IMG/VR virus record: IMGVR_UViG_3300018065_000758
Span: 1 to 24,209 of that record
From: a virus
Reading direction: 5' to 3' (one strand)
Length of the DNA stretch: 24,209 nucleotides
Shown: positions 1 to 7,006 of the stretch, piece by piece
Layout: every line of letters starts with the position of its first letter
How positions within the stretch are numbered: the first letter of the stretch is position 1
The notes under the pieces: model-generated
What the model was told of the DNA's origin: nothing
Databases searched by the model: none
What the model saw: only the letters and a program-made list of their open reading frames with translations
Translations under genes and position numbers: made by a program

Positions 1-285
1 GACGCATTTGTCAGATCACCTCGCAAGGGTGAGGTCTACAACATCGGCGGAGGGCGCCCGAACAGTGCGTCGATCCTTGAGGTGATCGATCTGATCGCGG
101 ATGTGTCCGGTCGACAGCTGGATTATGAACTTTCTCCTGACGCTCGAATAGGAGATCACATCTGCTACATCACGGACATGTCGAAATTTCACCAGCACTT
201 TCCGGAATGGAAACCTGAAGTCTCATTGCGGGATATGATCATCGAGATGGTCCAGTTTCATGAGAAAGGGAGCCGGGTTGTCTAA
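1..285 (+). CDS. NAD-dependent sugar epimerase, C-terminal part (CDP-paratose 2-epimerase-like)
   Basis: The reading frame is open from the first base and stops at 283-285, so only the last 94 residues are in the window. They resemble the substrate-binding C-terminal part of extended SDR sugar epimerases. The best match from memory is CDP-paratose/CDP-tyvelose 2-epimerase: VYNIGGGRPNSASILEVIDL near the beginning, then ARIGDHICYITDMSKFH, then a PEW-x-P-x-VSL-x-DMI segment. In that family these parts cover the nucleotide pocket and the final helices. The Rossmann fold and catalytic Tyr-x3-Lys lie upstream of the window. It is followed with a short overlap by a methyltransferase and sits in a sugar-nucleotide cassette, which supports a role in making a nucleotide sugar. 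The exact substrate is an inference; another SDR sugar epimerase or dehydratase is possible. Confidence 0.8.
   Translation, partial: DAFVRSPRKGEVYNIGGGRPNSASILEVIDLIADVSGRQLDYELSPDARIGDHICYITDMSKFHQHFPEWKPEVSLRDMIIEMVQFHEKGSRVV
266..272 (+). promoter_or_regulatory. ribosome binding site favouring the TTG start at 278
   Basis: AAGGGAG lies five bases before a TTG at 278 that overlaps the upstream stop codon. The in-frame ATG at 260 has no comparable purine-rich stretch before it. This is why the later start is preferred for the methyltransferase. Confidence 0.45.
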
Positions 286-964
286 GAATCTGTCAAAGGC
301 CGAGCTTGTCGGACGTGTTATGCTGTCAGTGCTGAATGCTGAGAAGCTAGCATCAGGTCTGCCACCTGAGATCATTCAGCTCGAGGGAATGTCGTCGCCG
401 AAGGTTCGGCACTTTCTCAACAGTGTCTGTTCTTTCGAGGACACGAGATACCTGGAAGTCGGGACAGCCGCAGGTTCAACTCACGTCTCAGCGATGTTTG
501 GGAACAGCCCGGAAGTGGCGGTCGGAATGGATCTGTGGCTTGAGCAGAAGAACGAGGGAGGAAAGGAAGCTTTTCTCGAGAACTGTGAGAAGTGCCTGGG
601 CCAGAAACCTACTGAGGAACCCAGTGATTGGTATCTCATGTCAGGCGACTGTTTCCAAGCAGATCTGTCCAAGATGCCCCACGACATCAATGTCTACTTC
701 TATGACGGTGGGCATGAGGTCGAGGATCACTTTCAAGCGCTCAAGTACTTTGAACCGATTCTGGCAGATCGTTTTATCATGATCATTGACGACTGGAATG
801 ACCACCGTGTTCAGCTCGGGACCCGACTAGCCATCAAGGAGGGGATGTACGACGTTGTCTTCTCCCACTACGGTCAGGCGAATCCCGGATCAACACCGGG
901 AGTCTTCGGTGACATGGCTGAGTGGTGGAACGGGATCCTGTTTCTCGTCCTGGAGAAGAAATGA
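278..964 (+). CDS. class I SAM-dependent methyltransferase (Methyltransf_24-like)
   Basis: Protein of 228 residues from TTG 278 (234 from the alternative ATG at 260). Motif I of a Rossmann methyltransferase is visible as YLEVGTAAGS (residues 58-67), followed by an acidic MDLW at 84-87 where the ribose of SAM is usually held, YDGGHEVED at 142-150 and IIDDWN at 169-174. This Y/D-D-G-x-H plus D-D-W pattern is typical of small methyltransferases that act on sugars or glycans in surface polysaccharide clusters (Methyltransf_24 group). The gene overlaps the end of the epimerase and its stop overlaps the next start (ATGA), so translational coupling is likely. The acceptor is unknown; methylation of a sugar made by the surrounding enzymes is an inference from context. 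No signal peptide or membrane segment is seen, so it is probably cytoplasmic. Confidence 0.8.
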   Translation: MSKNLSKAELVGRVMLSVLNAEKLASGLPPEIIQLEGMSSPKVRHFLNSVCSFEDTRYLEVGTAAGSTHVSAMFGNSPEVAVGMDLWLEQKNEGGKEAFLENCEKCLGQKPTEEPSDWYLMSGDCFQADLSKMPHDINVYFYDGGHEVEDHFQALKYFEPILADRFIMIIDDWNDHRVQLGTRLAIKEGMYDVVFSHYGQANPGSTPGVFGDMAEWWNGILFLVLEKK

Positions 965-1980
965 GCACGCCCAAGGTCACGTTTGGTGTCGTCAACTGCA
1001 ATCGTCTCTACTACCTTCGAAGTTGTGTGGAGTCCCTCCTCATCAGCACGGCGGACTTTCCGAGCAAGGAGCTCATCGTCGTGGACAACGCGTCGGTTGA
1101 GGCTGGGACCGAGGAGTACTTGTCTGAGCTGGAGGATCGGGGGTTCACAGTCATTCGTCAGAAGGAGAGGGATCCTTCCAACGAGTTCGCCCGGGGGCTG
1201 AATACGATCTGTCGACTAGCAAAGGGCGAATTCATTGTCCCGCTTCAGGGTGACATGCAGTTCGTTCTGGAAGGTGGATGGCTTGCTGAGTACGTGAGAT
1301 TCGCGGAGGCCCACGCTGATCAGGTCGGCTCGATCATTTTGAATGCTCAGCGGCGTTCGACGAATGAGTCTCACACCCTCATTCCGTTGTCGACCGAGGA
1401 CGAACCGTTCAAGTTTGTTCTCGACATGCACAGGGATCCTGTCGCGGGTGCGGGAGACGTCTTCTACTCCCGTGCTGTCATTGACAGGATTCTCCCGTGG
1501 TCTGAGTCCAACCAGAATCACGAGGGCGGAAAGGACTCAGAGACGAGAATGCTGGAGAAGGTCGCGAGGATGAAAGCTCAGGGTGAGGTGGAGTGGAAGC
1601 CGATTCAGCCTGTGATCTCACCTGCCATCACGATCAACACCGATCCACGTGGAACGAATGCACGGGTTAGAAAGAATCGACGATATGGCCAGTACTGGAG
1701 CCCCAAGGAGGACAGCTACAGGTACTACGAGATGATTCCATTCGAGATCGCCGTGGAAACCTACGCTGACCGTGCCGTTCCGGTAGGCATTGAGGAGCTG
1801 GTCCGACCGGTGGGCTTCAAGCCGTTCCTGGACGAGTGGGGCGCCTGGCTAAAGAACCCGATCCGACCTGAGACTGCTAGTTCAGATGATTGGGTCGAAC
1901 TTGATGATCCGTCGTTTACGAGCTCTCTTGAGGGTGAGTGCACAGACGATCCTGAATTTTTAGATTGGCTCCAGTCGTGA
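961..1980 (+). CDS. glycosyltransferase family 2-like protein
   Basis: The 339-residue protein starts at the ATG overlapping the methyltransferase stop (ATGA). An in-frame ATG at 922 would overlap the upstream gene by more than 40 bases and is less likely. The N-terminus follows the GT-A fold of family 2 glycosyltransferases: KVTFGVVNCNR, then a helix, then ELIVVDNASVEAGT (VVDNAS at 40-45), then ARGLNTICRLAKGEFIVPL. Where a DXD metal site is expected there is QGDMQ (GDMQ at 97-100), an atypical version. The expected function is transfer of a sugar from an activated donor to a glycan, protein or other acceptor in the cytoplasm. The C-terminal third has a basic RVRKNRRYGQYW segment and an acidic tail and was not recognised. 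The neighbouring sugar enzymes support a glycan role. Confidence 0.75.
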   Translation: MSTPKVTFGVVNCNRLYYLRSCVESLLISTADFPSKELIVVDNASVEAGTEEYLSELEDRGFTVIRQKERDPSNEFARGLNTICRLAKGEFIVPLQGDMQFVLEGGWLAEYVRFAEAHADQVGSIILNAQRRSTNESHTLIPLSTEDEPFKFVLDMHRDPVAGAGDVFYSRAVIDRILPWSESNQNHEGGKDSETRMLEKVARMKAQGEVEWKPIQPVISPAITINTDPRGTNARVRKNRRYGQYWSPKEDSYRYYEMIPFEIAVETYADRAVPVGIEELVRPVGFKPFLDEWGAWLKNPIRPETASSDDWVELDDPSFTSSLEGECTDDPEFLDWLQS

Positions 1981-1982
1981 GC

Positions 1983-2012
1983 CTTAAACGAATTGTCTCA
2001 TTTGAACAGTTC
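1983..2012 (+). promoter_or_regulatory. intergenic element A (CTTAAACGA + AATTGTCTCA)
   Basis: The 43-base gap before the carbamoyltransferase holds CTTAAACGA (1983-1991), repeated exactly at 6977-6985. It also holds AATTGTCTCA (1991-2000), the exact reverse complement of TGAGACAATT at 6101-6110. GAACAGTTC, a short inverted repeat, follows at 2004-2012. No clear -10 box lies at the right distance. A regulator site, promoter variant or RNA processing site are all possible. Confidence 0.4.
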
Positions 2013-2018
2013 GGAGGT
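2013..2018 (+). promoter_or_regulatory. ribosome binding site setting the GTG start at 2024
   Basis: GGAGGT lies five bases before the GTG at 2024, after which the protein begins MKIAGLWSGHD, the normal N-terminus of the carbamoyltransferase family. This fixes the non-ATG start. Confidence 0.7.
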
Positions 2019-2023
2019 GTTGA

Positions 2024-3643
2024 GTGAAAATCGCTGGTCTGTGGTCGGGTCATGACTGCTCTTGCTGTGTCCTGGAGGATGGTGTACCGATCATCCACGC
2101 AGAGTTGGAGAGATACATCCGCGAGAAGGAGCCGAAGGGTGACTCTGTCCAACTTCTCATGGATACCTGGGGCAAGCTTGACGACATCGATGAGTTTGTC
2201 ACGTGTTTTGGCAGCTCTCTCCTGGAGATGCGTGAGGGGCCTTGGCCATTAAGCGGTCACCGAGTTCACCCGTACGGTCACCATCTCGCTCACGCCGCCC
2301 ACGCATTCTACAGCAGCAAGTTCGACGATGCTGCGATCGTCACCATCGACGGGGGTGGCGTGGAGACACAGGATGGTTTCGAATCTGCCACGACCGCTTG
2401 GGCAGGTTCGGGAACCCAGATCCACCCAGGAAAGATCTGGCCTTCGCACAAGGTCAATATCGGAGGCCTCTGGACACGGGTCACAAGGTCGGTCTTTCGA
2501 CTTCAGAATGGTTGGCCACGAGGCCACCAGGCTGGGTCTGTCATGGCCATGGCCGCGATGGGCGATCGCACTCGATTTGTTAATGACTTTTGGCAGATGC
2601 TGACGAAGGATCTCCTGCTTGCATCCCAAAAGCCCAAGGGTCAACCGAGGGGAGCTTATACGGGTAACGATCCCAGGCATCCGTATCTGGGTCGGTACAC
2701 CGACTTGGCTGATGCAGACGATCAGACAAGGTACGACCTGGCAGCGGGCTTGCAGATGGCAACTGAGATCATGATTCGGCAGCTTCTCACAGCTGTTTTG
2801 CAGAATACTGACAGTCGAAACCTCTGCCTGTCCGGAGGGGTCGCTCTCAACTCGGTCGTTGTGGGCAAGATCTACGACTGGTTCCCGGATCGGATTGACA
2901 ATGTGTTCATTCCGCCGGTGCCTTACGACGGCGGGCTTAGTCTAGGAGCGGCCCAGTACCATTGGCACCACGAGCTGGGAAATCCTCGAATCGACTGGCA
3001 GGACAACCTTTCCCCGTACTTGGGTGAGGAGTACACGACCAGGCACATTCAGGCTCACCTGATGCCGTACGTCATGTCCGGTGCTGTAGAGACTCGAATT
3101 GTGTCCGAGAGCGACGTCATCGACCTGCTTGAGGATCAGAAGATCGTTGCGATTTTCACGGGTCGGTCAGAGTCGGGTCGTCGTGCTCTGGGCAACCGGA
3201 GCATTCTGGCAGATCCTAGATCCCCTGACATGAAGGATCAGATCAATCAGAAGGTCAAGCATCGTCAGTGGTACAGGCCCTTTGCCCCCTCGATCCTACG
3301 CGAGGATGTGGGAGAGTGGTTTACTCGGGACATTGAGAGTCCGTATATGAGCCACGTCGTTCCCTTCAGACCTGAGGTTCGAGACAAGATTCCTGCTGTT
3401 ATCCACTTTGATGGAACGGCCAGGCTTCAGTCAGTGTCTGAGATGGACAACCCAATCTATCACAGCCTCCTGTCAGCCTGGAAGGATCGGACGGGAGTTC
3501 CGATCCTGTTGAATACCAGCTTCAACGACCGGGAACCTATCTGTGAGACGGTGGAGCACGCGTTGAACTGCTACTTGCGGACCAACATCGATCACCTCTG
3601 GCTTCCGGAGCTGGAGGTTCTCGTGAGCAAGAAGGGGGAGTGA
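2024..3643 (+). CDS. carbamoyltransferase, NodU/CmcH family
   Basis: The 539-residue length is normal for the family. The N-terminal domain opens with MKIAGLWSGHDCSCCVLEDG, carries the metal/substrate histidines in GHHLAHAAHAF (H86, H87, H90) and continues into DDAAIVTIDGGG. Around residue 270 comes LCLSGGVALNSV. The C-terminal domain has GRSESGRRALGNRSIL near 380-395, then KHRQWYRPFAPSIL and a late LLNTSFNDREPI, all hallmarks of the family (Carbam_trans_N and _C). These enzymes use carbamoyl phosphate and ATP, through a carbamoyl-adenylate, to put a carbamoyl group on a hydroxyl of a sugar, an antibiotic or, in some phages, a hydroxymethylated cytosine in DNA. Which acceptor applies here is not visible; sugar is favoured by neighbours, DNA is a serious alternative. 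Its stop overlaps the next start (TGATG). Confidence 0.93.
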   Translation: MKIAGLWSGHDCSCCVLEDGVPIIHAELERYIREKEPKGDSVQLLMDTWGKLDDIDEFVTCFGSSLLEMREGPWPLSGHRVHPYGHHLAHAAHAFYSSKFDDAAIVTIDGGGVETQDGFESATTAWAGSGTQIHPGKIWPSHKVNIGGLWTRVTRSVFRLQNGWPRGHQAGSVMAMAAMGDRTRFVNDFWQMLTKDLLLASQKPKGQPRGAYTGNDPRHPYLGRYTDLADADDQTRYDLAAGLQMATEIMIRQLLTAVLQNTDSRNLCLSGGVALNSVVVGKIYDWFPDRIDNVFIPPVPYDGGLSLGAAQYHWHHELGNPRIDWQDNLSPYLGEEYTTRHIQAHLMPYVMSGAVETRIVSESDVIDLLEDQKIVAIFTGRSESGRRALGNRSILADPRSPDMKDQINQKVKHRQWYRPFAPSILREDVGEWFTRDIESPYMSHVVPFRPEVRDKIPAVIHFDGTARLQSVSEMDNPIYHSLLSAWKDRTGVPILLNTSFNDREPICETVEHALNCYLRTNIDHLWLPELEVLVSKKGE

Positions 3644-4560
3644 TGGAGAGGGACACAAGACCTGCGATCGGTGTGATTGGTCAGGGCTTCGTTGGGGGTA
3701 GCCTCACGACAGTTTTTCTGGAGCGTGGATTCAACGTGTACACCTACGATAAGGCGGGTGTGTACGTTCCGGGTTCCCACTGGAGGCAGGGAGCTGCTCC
3801 CTGGTCGGTCGAGCATCTCGTCAACGCGCTGTCTTACAAGAGGGCATCGCCTGTCGTATTTGTCTGTGTTCCAACACCCATGAGAAGGTCGGGTGAAGCT
3901 GATCTCTCAATCGTTGAGAGCGTCCTGGATGAGCTAAGCGAGGCATCAGAATCTGTTGATCGCGACCTGATCGCGGTCATCAAGTCGACAGTTCCTCCGG
4001 GTTCTACAGAGCGGTGGAATGAGAAGTACGCGGGAACAAAGCTTACCGTCGTTTTCAGTCCGGAGTTTCTGATGGAGGTGAGCGCTCTGGAGGATATGCG
4101 GACCCAGAGCAGGATCATCGTGGGAGGACCTAGACCGGCATCCACGATCGTCAAGAACACCTTCCGTCGTGCATTTCCGGAAGTCAAGATCATCAAGACC
4201 AGTTCCACAATCGCTGAGACGGTGAAGTACTTCACCAACAGCTTGCTGGCGACTAAGGTGAGTTGGGCGAATGAGATGTACCAGATCTGCGAGGGTCTCG
4301 GGATCGATTATGACAAGGTTGTCGAGTACGGCCTTCACGATCCGCGACTTGGCAAGACACACCTGTCCGTTCCCGGTCCTGATGGGCACTTCGGTTTCGG
4401 TGGTCACTGCTTCCCCAAGGACCTGAACGCTCTGATGTTCTTGGCCCGACAGCTGGGAGTCAAGACGACTGTCATGCAGGGAGTCTGGGACAAGAATGCT
4501 GAGGTTCGGGATGATAGGGATTGGGAGAGGCAGGTTGGTAGGGCAGTTTCGGAGGATTGA
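3643..4560 (+). CDS. UDP-glucose/GDP-mannose 6-dehydrogenase family, short form lacking the C-terminal domain
   Basis: The 305-residue protein starts at the ATG overlapping the previous stop; a GTG three bases earlier is an alternative. The NAD-binding domain shows GQGFVG (13-18). FVCVPTPM, VIKSTVPPGST and FSPEFLMEVSALEDM follow in family order. The central domain has AETVKYFTNSLLATK and ends in GFGGHCFPKDLNAL, with the catalytic cysteine at about residue 256. Family members oxidise UDP-glucose (or a similar sugar) twice to the uronic acid using NAD+. They usually have more than 400 residues because a third domain, which closes the nucleotide-sugar site, follows the central helix. Here the protein stops about 50 residues after the cysteine, so that domain is missing, although the frame is intact. 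Activity on UDP-glucose is therefore plausible but not certain. Confidence 0.88.
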   Translation: MERDTRPAIGVIGQGFVGGSLTTVFLERGFNVYTYDKAGVYVPGSHWRQGAAPWSVEHLVNALSYKRASPVVFVCVPTPMRRSGEADLSIVESVLDELSEASESVDRDLIAVIKSTVPPGSTERWNEKYAGTKLTVVFSPEFLMEVSALEDMRTQSRIIVGGPRPASTIVKNTFRRAFPEVKIIKTSSTIAETVKYFTNSLLATKVSWANEMYQICEGLGIDYDKVVEYGLHDPRLGKTHLSVPGPDGHFGFGGHCFPKDLNALMFLARQLGVKTTVMQGVWDKNAEVRDDRDWERQVGRAVSED

Positions 4561-5481
4561 GTGAGCTGGATCATACCGTACGGGTCGAGGTGCCTGGTCA
4601 CAGGTGGGCACGGTTTTATCGGATCTCACATCGTCGAGCGTCTCCTGAATGACGGTTGCAAGGTCACGGTGATCGACGATCACTCGGCTGTGTCGAATGA
4701 GTCGTTTGTCGAGTTTCCTGGCGCGTCCAACTACGTTCTGGACATTCGGGATCCTGCGACGGCGTGCTTGTACGAGAATGTGGACTACGTCTTCCACCTG
4801 GCCGCACGGGCGAGGATCCAGCCGACAATCGAGGATCCGAGTGACACGTTTATGAACAATACGATCGGAACCCAGATCGTTCTTGAGCACAGTCGACGTG
4901 CCCGGGTCAAGAGGGTGATCTACTCCGCCAGTAGTTCGGTCTACGGTCGAAAAAACTGGATGCCTCTCAGAGAAGACCAGCGAACTGACTGTCTTAATCC
5001 GTACTCCCTGTCAAAATTGCAGGGAGAGGAGCTGTGTGAGCTCTACGCGAGACTCTACGGGCTTCCCACAGTCGTTCTCAGGTATTTCAACGTTTACGGC
5101 CCTCGGGAGCCACTCAAGGGTGAGTACGCTCCCGTCATCGGAATCTTCAAGAAGCAGAGGGACGCGGGAAAGCCGCTTACCGTCGTTGGGACGGGAGAGA
5201 AGCGACGAGATTTTACGTACGTTCTGGACGTCGTTGAGGCCAATGTGAGGGCCGCTCTCTGTGTTCTACCGGAGAGGGAGGGTAGGTTCGTCAGGCTCAA
5301 TGTGGGAACGGGAAAGAACTACTCTGTTCTTGATGTTGCTCGCATGGTGGGAGGCCAGATCACCCACATTTCTGATCGTCCTGCGGAGGCCCTTGAGACC
5401 TTGGCGGACGTCTATCTTCTTGAGCATGTTCTCGAGTGGGTTCCGAGTCGTGATCTTTCCAGTATGATTGACAGCTACTAG
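4561..5481 (+). CDS. NAD-dependent epimerase/dehydratase (GalE/WbpP-like SDR)
   Basis: The protein has 306 residues from GTG 4561, directly after the previous stop, with GGAGG (4551-4555) five bases upstream. This is an extended SDR with TGGHGFIG (14-21) for NAD binding, FHLAARARIQ, SASSSVYG holding the catalytic Ser near 124-126, and the catalytic pair Y148/K152 in PYSLSKLQGEE. LRYFNVYGPRE and then TVVGTGEKRRDFTYVLDVVEA follow, close to the C4-epimerases of the GalE/WbpP/UDP-glucuronate-epimerase group rather than to UDP-glucuronate decarboxylases. Next to the dehydrogenase it would fit conversion of UDP-glucuronate to UDP-galacturonate, or a similar C4 inversion. The precise sugar is an inference. 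It is a different branch from the epimerase cut at the left edge. Confidence 0.9.
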   Translation: MSWIIPYGSRCLVTGGHGFIGSHIVERLLNDGCKVTVIDDHSAVSNESFVEFPGASNYVLDIRDPATACLYENVDYVFHLAARARIQPTIEDPSDTFMNNTIGTQIVLEHSRRARVKRVIYSASSSVYGRKNWMPLREDQRTDCLNPYSLSKLQGEELCELYARLYGLPTVVLRYFNVYGPREPLKGEYAPVIGIFKKQRDAGKPLTVVGTGEKRRDFTYVLDVVEANVRAALCVLPEREGRFVRLNVGTGKNYSVLDVARMVGGQITHISDRPAEALETLADVYLLEHVLEWVPSRDLSSMIDSY

Positions 5482-5488
5482 GTGCGAT

Positions 5489-6103
5489 ATGAAGATTATT
5501 GGGCTTCACGCGGAGATTATCGCTGATCAGATTCGACGCCTCTTCGCCAAAAAGGGTTACGTGTTCTTTGACGGAGATCGATCGTTTAATGTCAACATTG
5601 TTGGTATTCGATCTGCTAATCCGCGCTCTGGAAAATTTGACGATGCCCTTCTCGTTATCCAGAGGAGTGCTAGTAAGCAGTGGGAGGTCTACAGCTATCG
5701 GGTTACGACTGATCCAGGGACCTACTACCTGAAGAGCCCGATGAACGTGAAGGGGACAGCGATTTTGGTTCCAGGCCAGTATAGGTCAGCGTATGAGATC
5801 GGAACGCACAAGACCTACGACGCCTTGATCCAGAGGTCGGGTGCTGTGAAGGTCTGGAGGGATGCTGATCGGGATGACGTTCTGGACTGGGATGAGGGGC
5901 ACATTCACGAGGGATACTACGGGATCAACATCCACCGTTCTAAGCGGGGCGGAGAGAGTGAGTCGGTAGGTCGATGGTCCGCGGGATGTCAGGTCTTCAA
6001 AAATTCAGGTGATTTTGACGAGTTCATGGGCCTGTGCGAGAGATCGTCAGGGAAGTATGGGAATAAGTTCACGTACACTCTCATCAGGCAATCTGATACC
6101 TGA
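5489..6103 (+). CDS. YkuD-like (L,D-transpeptidase-fold) cell-wall protein with EF-hand-like loop
   Basis: The 204-residue protein starts at ATG 5489, eight bases after the previous stop; an upstream in-frame TTG at 5468 lies inside the epimerase gene. The second half carries GINIHRS (H149) followed after 18 residues by WSAGCQVF (C167). This matches in order and spacing the His and the Ser-His-Gly-Cys block of YkuD L,D-transpeptidases, which cut or form peptidoglycan cross-links through a cysteine. Just before it, DADRDDVLDWDE (125-136) has Asp at loop positions 1, 3 and 5 and Glu at 12, the pattern of an EF-hand calcium loop. No signal peptide is seen, so it may be a virion protein or be released by a holin. 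A role in lysis or entry through the cell wall is inferred; similar HR-x(n)-WSAGCQVF proteins occur in many phages with unproven function. Confidence 0.6.
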   Translation: MKIIGLHAEIIADQIRRLFAKKGYVFFDGDRSFNVNIVGIRSANPRSGKFDDALLVIQRSASKQWEVYSYRVTTDPGTYYLKSPMNVKGTAILVPGQYRSAYEIGTHKTYDALIQRSGAVKVWRDADRDDVLDWDEGHIHEGYYGINIHRSKRGGESESVGRWSAGCQVFKNSGDFDEFMGLCERSSGKYGNKFTYTLIRQSDT

Positions 6104-6126
6104 GACAATTCTGTTCGTTTAGAACA
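6101..6126 (+). promoter_or_regulatory. intergenic element B (TGAGACAATT + inverted repeat TGTTC-N5-GAACA)
   Basis: TGAGACAATT (6101-6110) includes the stop codon of the cell-wall gene and is the exact reverse complement of the word in element A. It is followed by TGTTC (6112-6116), GTTTA and GAACA (6122-6126), a perfect five-base inverted repeat that could be an operator or a small hairpin. CGTTTA here is the reverse complement of TAAACG in elements A and C. Confidence 0.4.
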
Positions 6127-6148
6127 TCGACTGGGTGCGTAGTATGAT
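6120..6148 (+). promoter_or_regulatory. possible promoter before the nuclease gene
   Basis: TATGAT (6143-6148) is one base from the TATAAT -10 consensus and lies just upstream of the GTG start at 6155. TAGAAC (6120-6125) is a weak -35 at 17 bases spacing. The predicted transcript would start at or close to the start codon, leaving almost no leader, which argues against it. Confidence 0.2.
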
Positions 6149-6154
6149 TCGGGT

Positions 6155-6970
6155 GTGAAGAACTACCCGACAAATCGAGAGCATGTCTCCTTCTCTGAGC
6201 TTAAGACGTGGGGAGAGTGTTCGTGGCGACACCACCTTCGGTACGTTCTGGGCCTCAAGGAGGTTGGGGACACCGTCTACACCGACTACGGTACTCTGAC
6301 GCATAACACGTCGGAAGCGTATCTACGAACCCGCGTCATGAACGTTGACGATGCGGAGGCAGAGTTTCGAAAGCTCTGGGTGAAACGTGGATATCCAAAC
6401 GGTCCTGATTGGCCCTCCTACGCCGACACCGACCTGGAGTCCTGGGTCAAAAATTTACGGGGAACTCTTGAGGCGATCCCAGCCTTTTTGGACGAGACGT
6501 TTCCGGAATGGGAGTTTGTGGATGCTGAGGCTGATCTGTCCGAGCCCATTCCGGATCAACAGCTCAAGTTCAAGGGATACGTGGACGCGATCATTCGGGT
6601 CAAGAAGCGGGGAAAGTGGATCTACTGGATTCTGGACTGGAAGACCGCACCCAAGCGGGGTTGGGACCGAAAGAAGAGATCGGACAAGTACACCACCATG
6701 CAGGTTGTCCTGTACAAGTACTTTTGGGCGATCAAGAACGACATTCCCATCAAGGATGTTAGGTGTGGGTACGTCCTCCTTCGTCGTGACGTTTCCAAAA
6801 AGAGGATTCAGTTCTTCGATGTATCAGCGGGGCCCAAGACGATCGAGAAGGCTCACAAGATGCTTCGAAATATGATCCGAATGGTGTCATCCGGCCGTGC
6901 TCTCAAGAATCGGTACGCGTGCACGTTCTGTGAGTTCAAGGGCACCGAGCACTGCAAGATCAATCTTTGA
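6155..6970 (+). CDS. PD-(D/E)XK nuclease with probable Fe-S cysteines (Cas4/AddB/RecB-nuclease-like)
   Basis: The protein has 271 residues from GTG 6155; no better start is visible. The RecB-type nuclease core is clear: H50 in GTLTH, D144 in FKGYVDAIIRV, then ILDWKT with D161 and K163, then QVVLYKYFW (motif QxxxY, Q183 to Y187). One cysteine lies near the N-terminus (C22 in WGECSWRHHLRY) and three at the C-terminus (C256, C259, C267, CTFCEF and EHCKI), the arrangement that holds a 4Fe-4S cluster in Cas4 and AddB. The expected activity is metal-dependent exonuclease or endonuclease action on DNA, in recombination, replication fork processing or host DNA breakdown. There is no cas1/cas2 gene or CRISPR array in the window, so a CRISPR role is unsupported. 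It stands alone between sugar genes, preceded by a 51-base gap with regulatory-looking sequence. Confidence 0.85.
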   Translation: MKNYPTNREHVSFSELKTWGECSWRHHLRYVLGLKEVGDTVYTDYGTLTHNTSEAYLRTRVMNVDDAEAEFRKLWVKRGYPNGPDWPSYADTDLESWVKNLRGTLEAIPAFLDETFPEWEFVDAEADLSEPIPDQQLKFKGYVDAIIRVKKRGKWIYWILDWKTAPKRGWDRKKRSDKYTTMQVVLYKYFWAIKNDIPIKDVRCGYVLLRRDVSKKRIQFFDVSAGPKTIEKAHKMLRNMIRMVSSGRALKNRYACTFCEFKGTEHCKINL

Positions 6971-6976
6971 ACTCCG

Positions 6977-7006
6977 CTTAAACGACTCACCTGAGACGGG
7001 TAAGAT
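6977..7006 (+). promoter_or_regulatory. possible promoter / intergenic element C (TTAAAC-N17-TAAGAT)
   Basis: CTTAAACGA (6977-6985) repeats the word in element A. TTAAAC (6978-6983) and TAAGAT (7001-7006) are separated by 17 bases, the ideal spacing for a sigma-70 promoter, but each box matches the consensus only partly. It would drive the two GT4 genes and perhaps the late sigma gene behind them. Confidence 0.3.

Noticed and set aside
2249-2680. Antisense open frame of 143 codons in the carbamoyltransferase gene
   Set aside because: It mirrors a conserved enzyme domain, has no ribosome binding site and its product is not recognisable.
3946-4890. Antisense open frame of 314 codons across the dehydrogenase and epimerase genes
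   Set aside because: It lies opposite two clear enzyme genes and crosses their boundary. Its translation shows no domain, and long antisense frames are expected with this codon use.
6387-6875. 162-codon + strand frame inside the nuclease gene
   Set aside because: A shifted frame of a clear nuclease gene. Its product is Ser/Arg-rich nonsense without any motif.
6155-6970. CRISPR-associated role for the Cas4-like nuclease
   Set aside because: No repeat-spacer array, no cas1 or cas2 gene, and no other CRISPR protein was found in the window.
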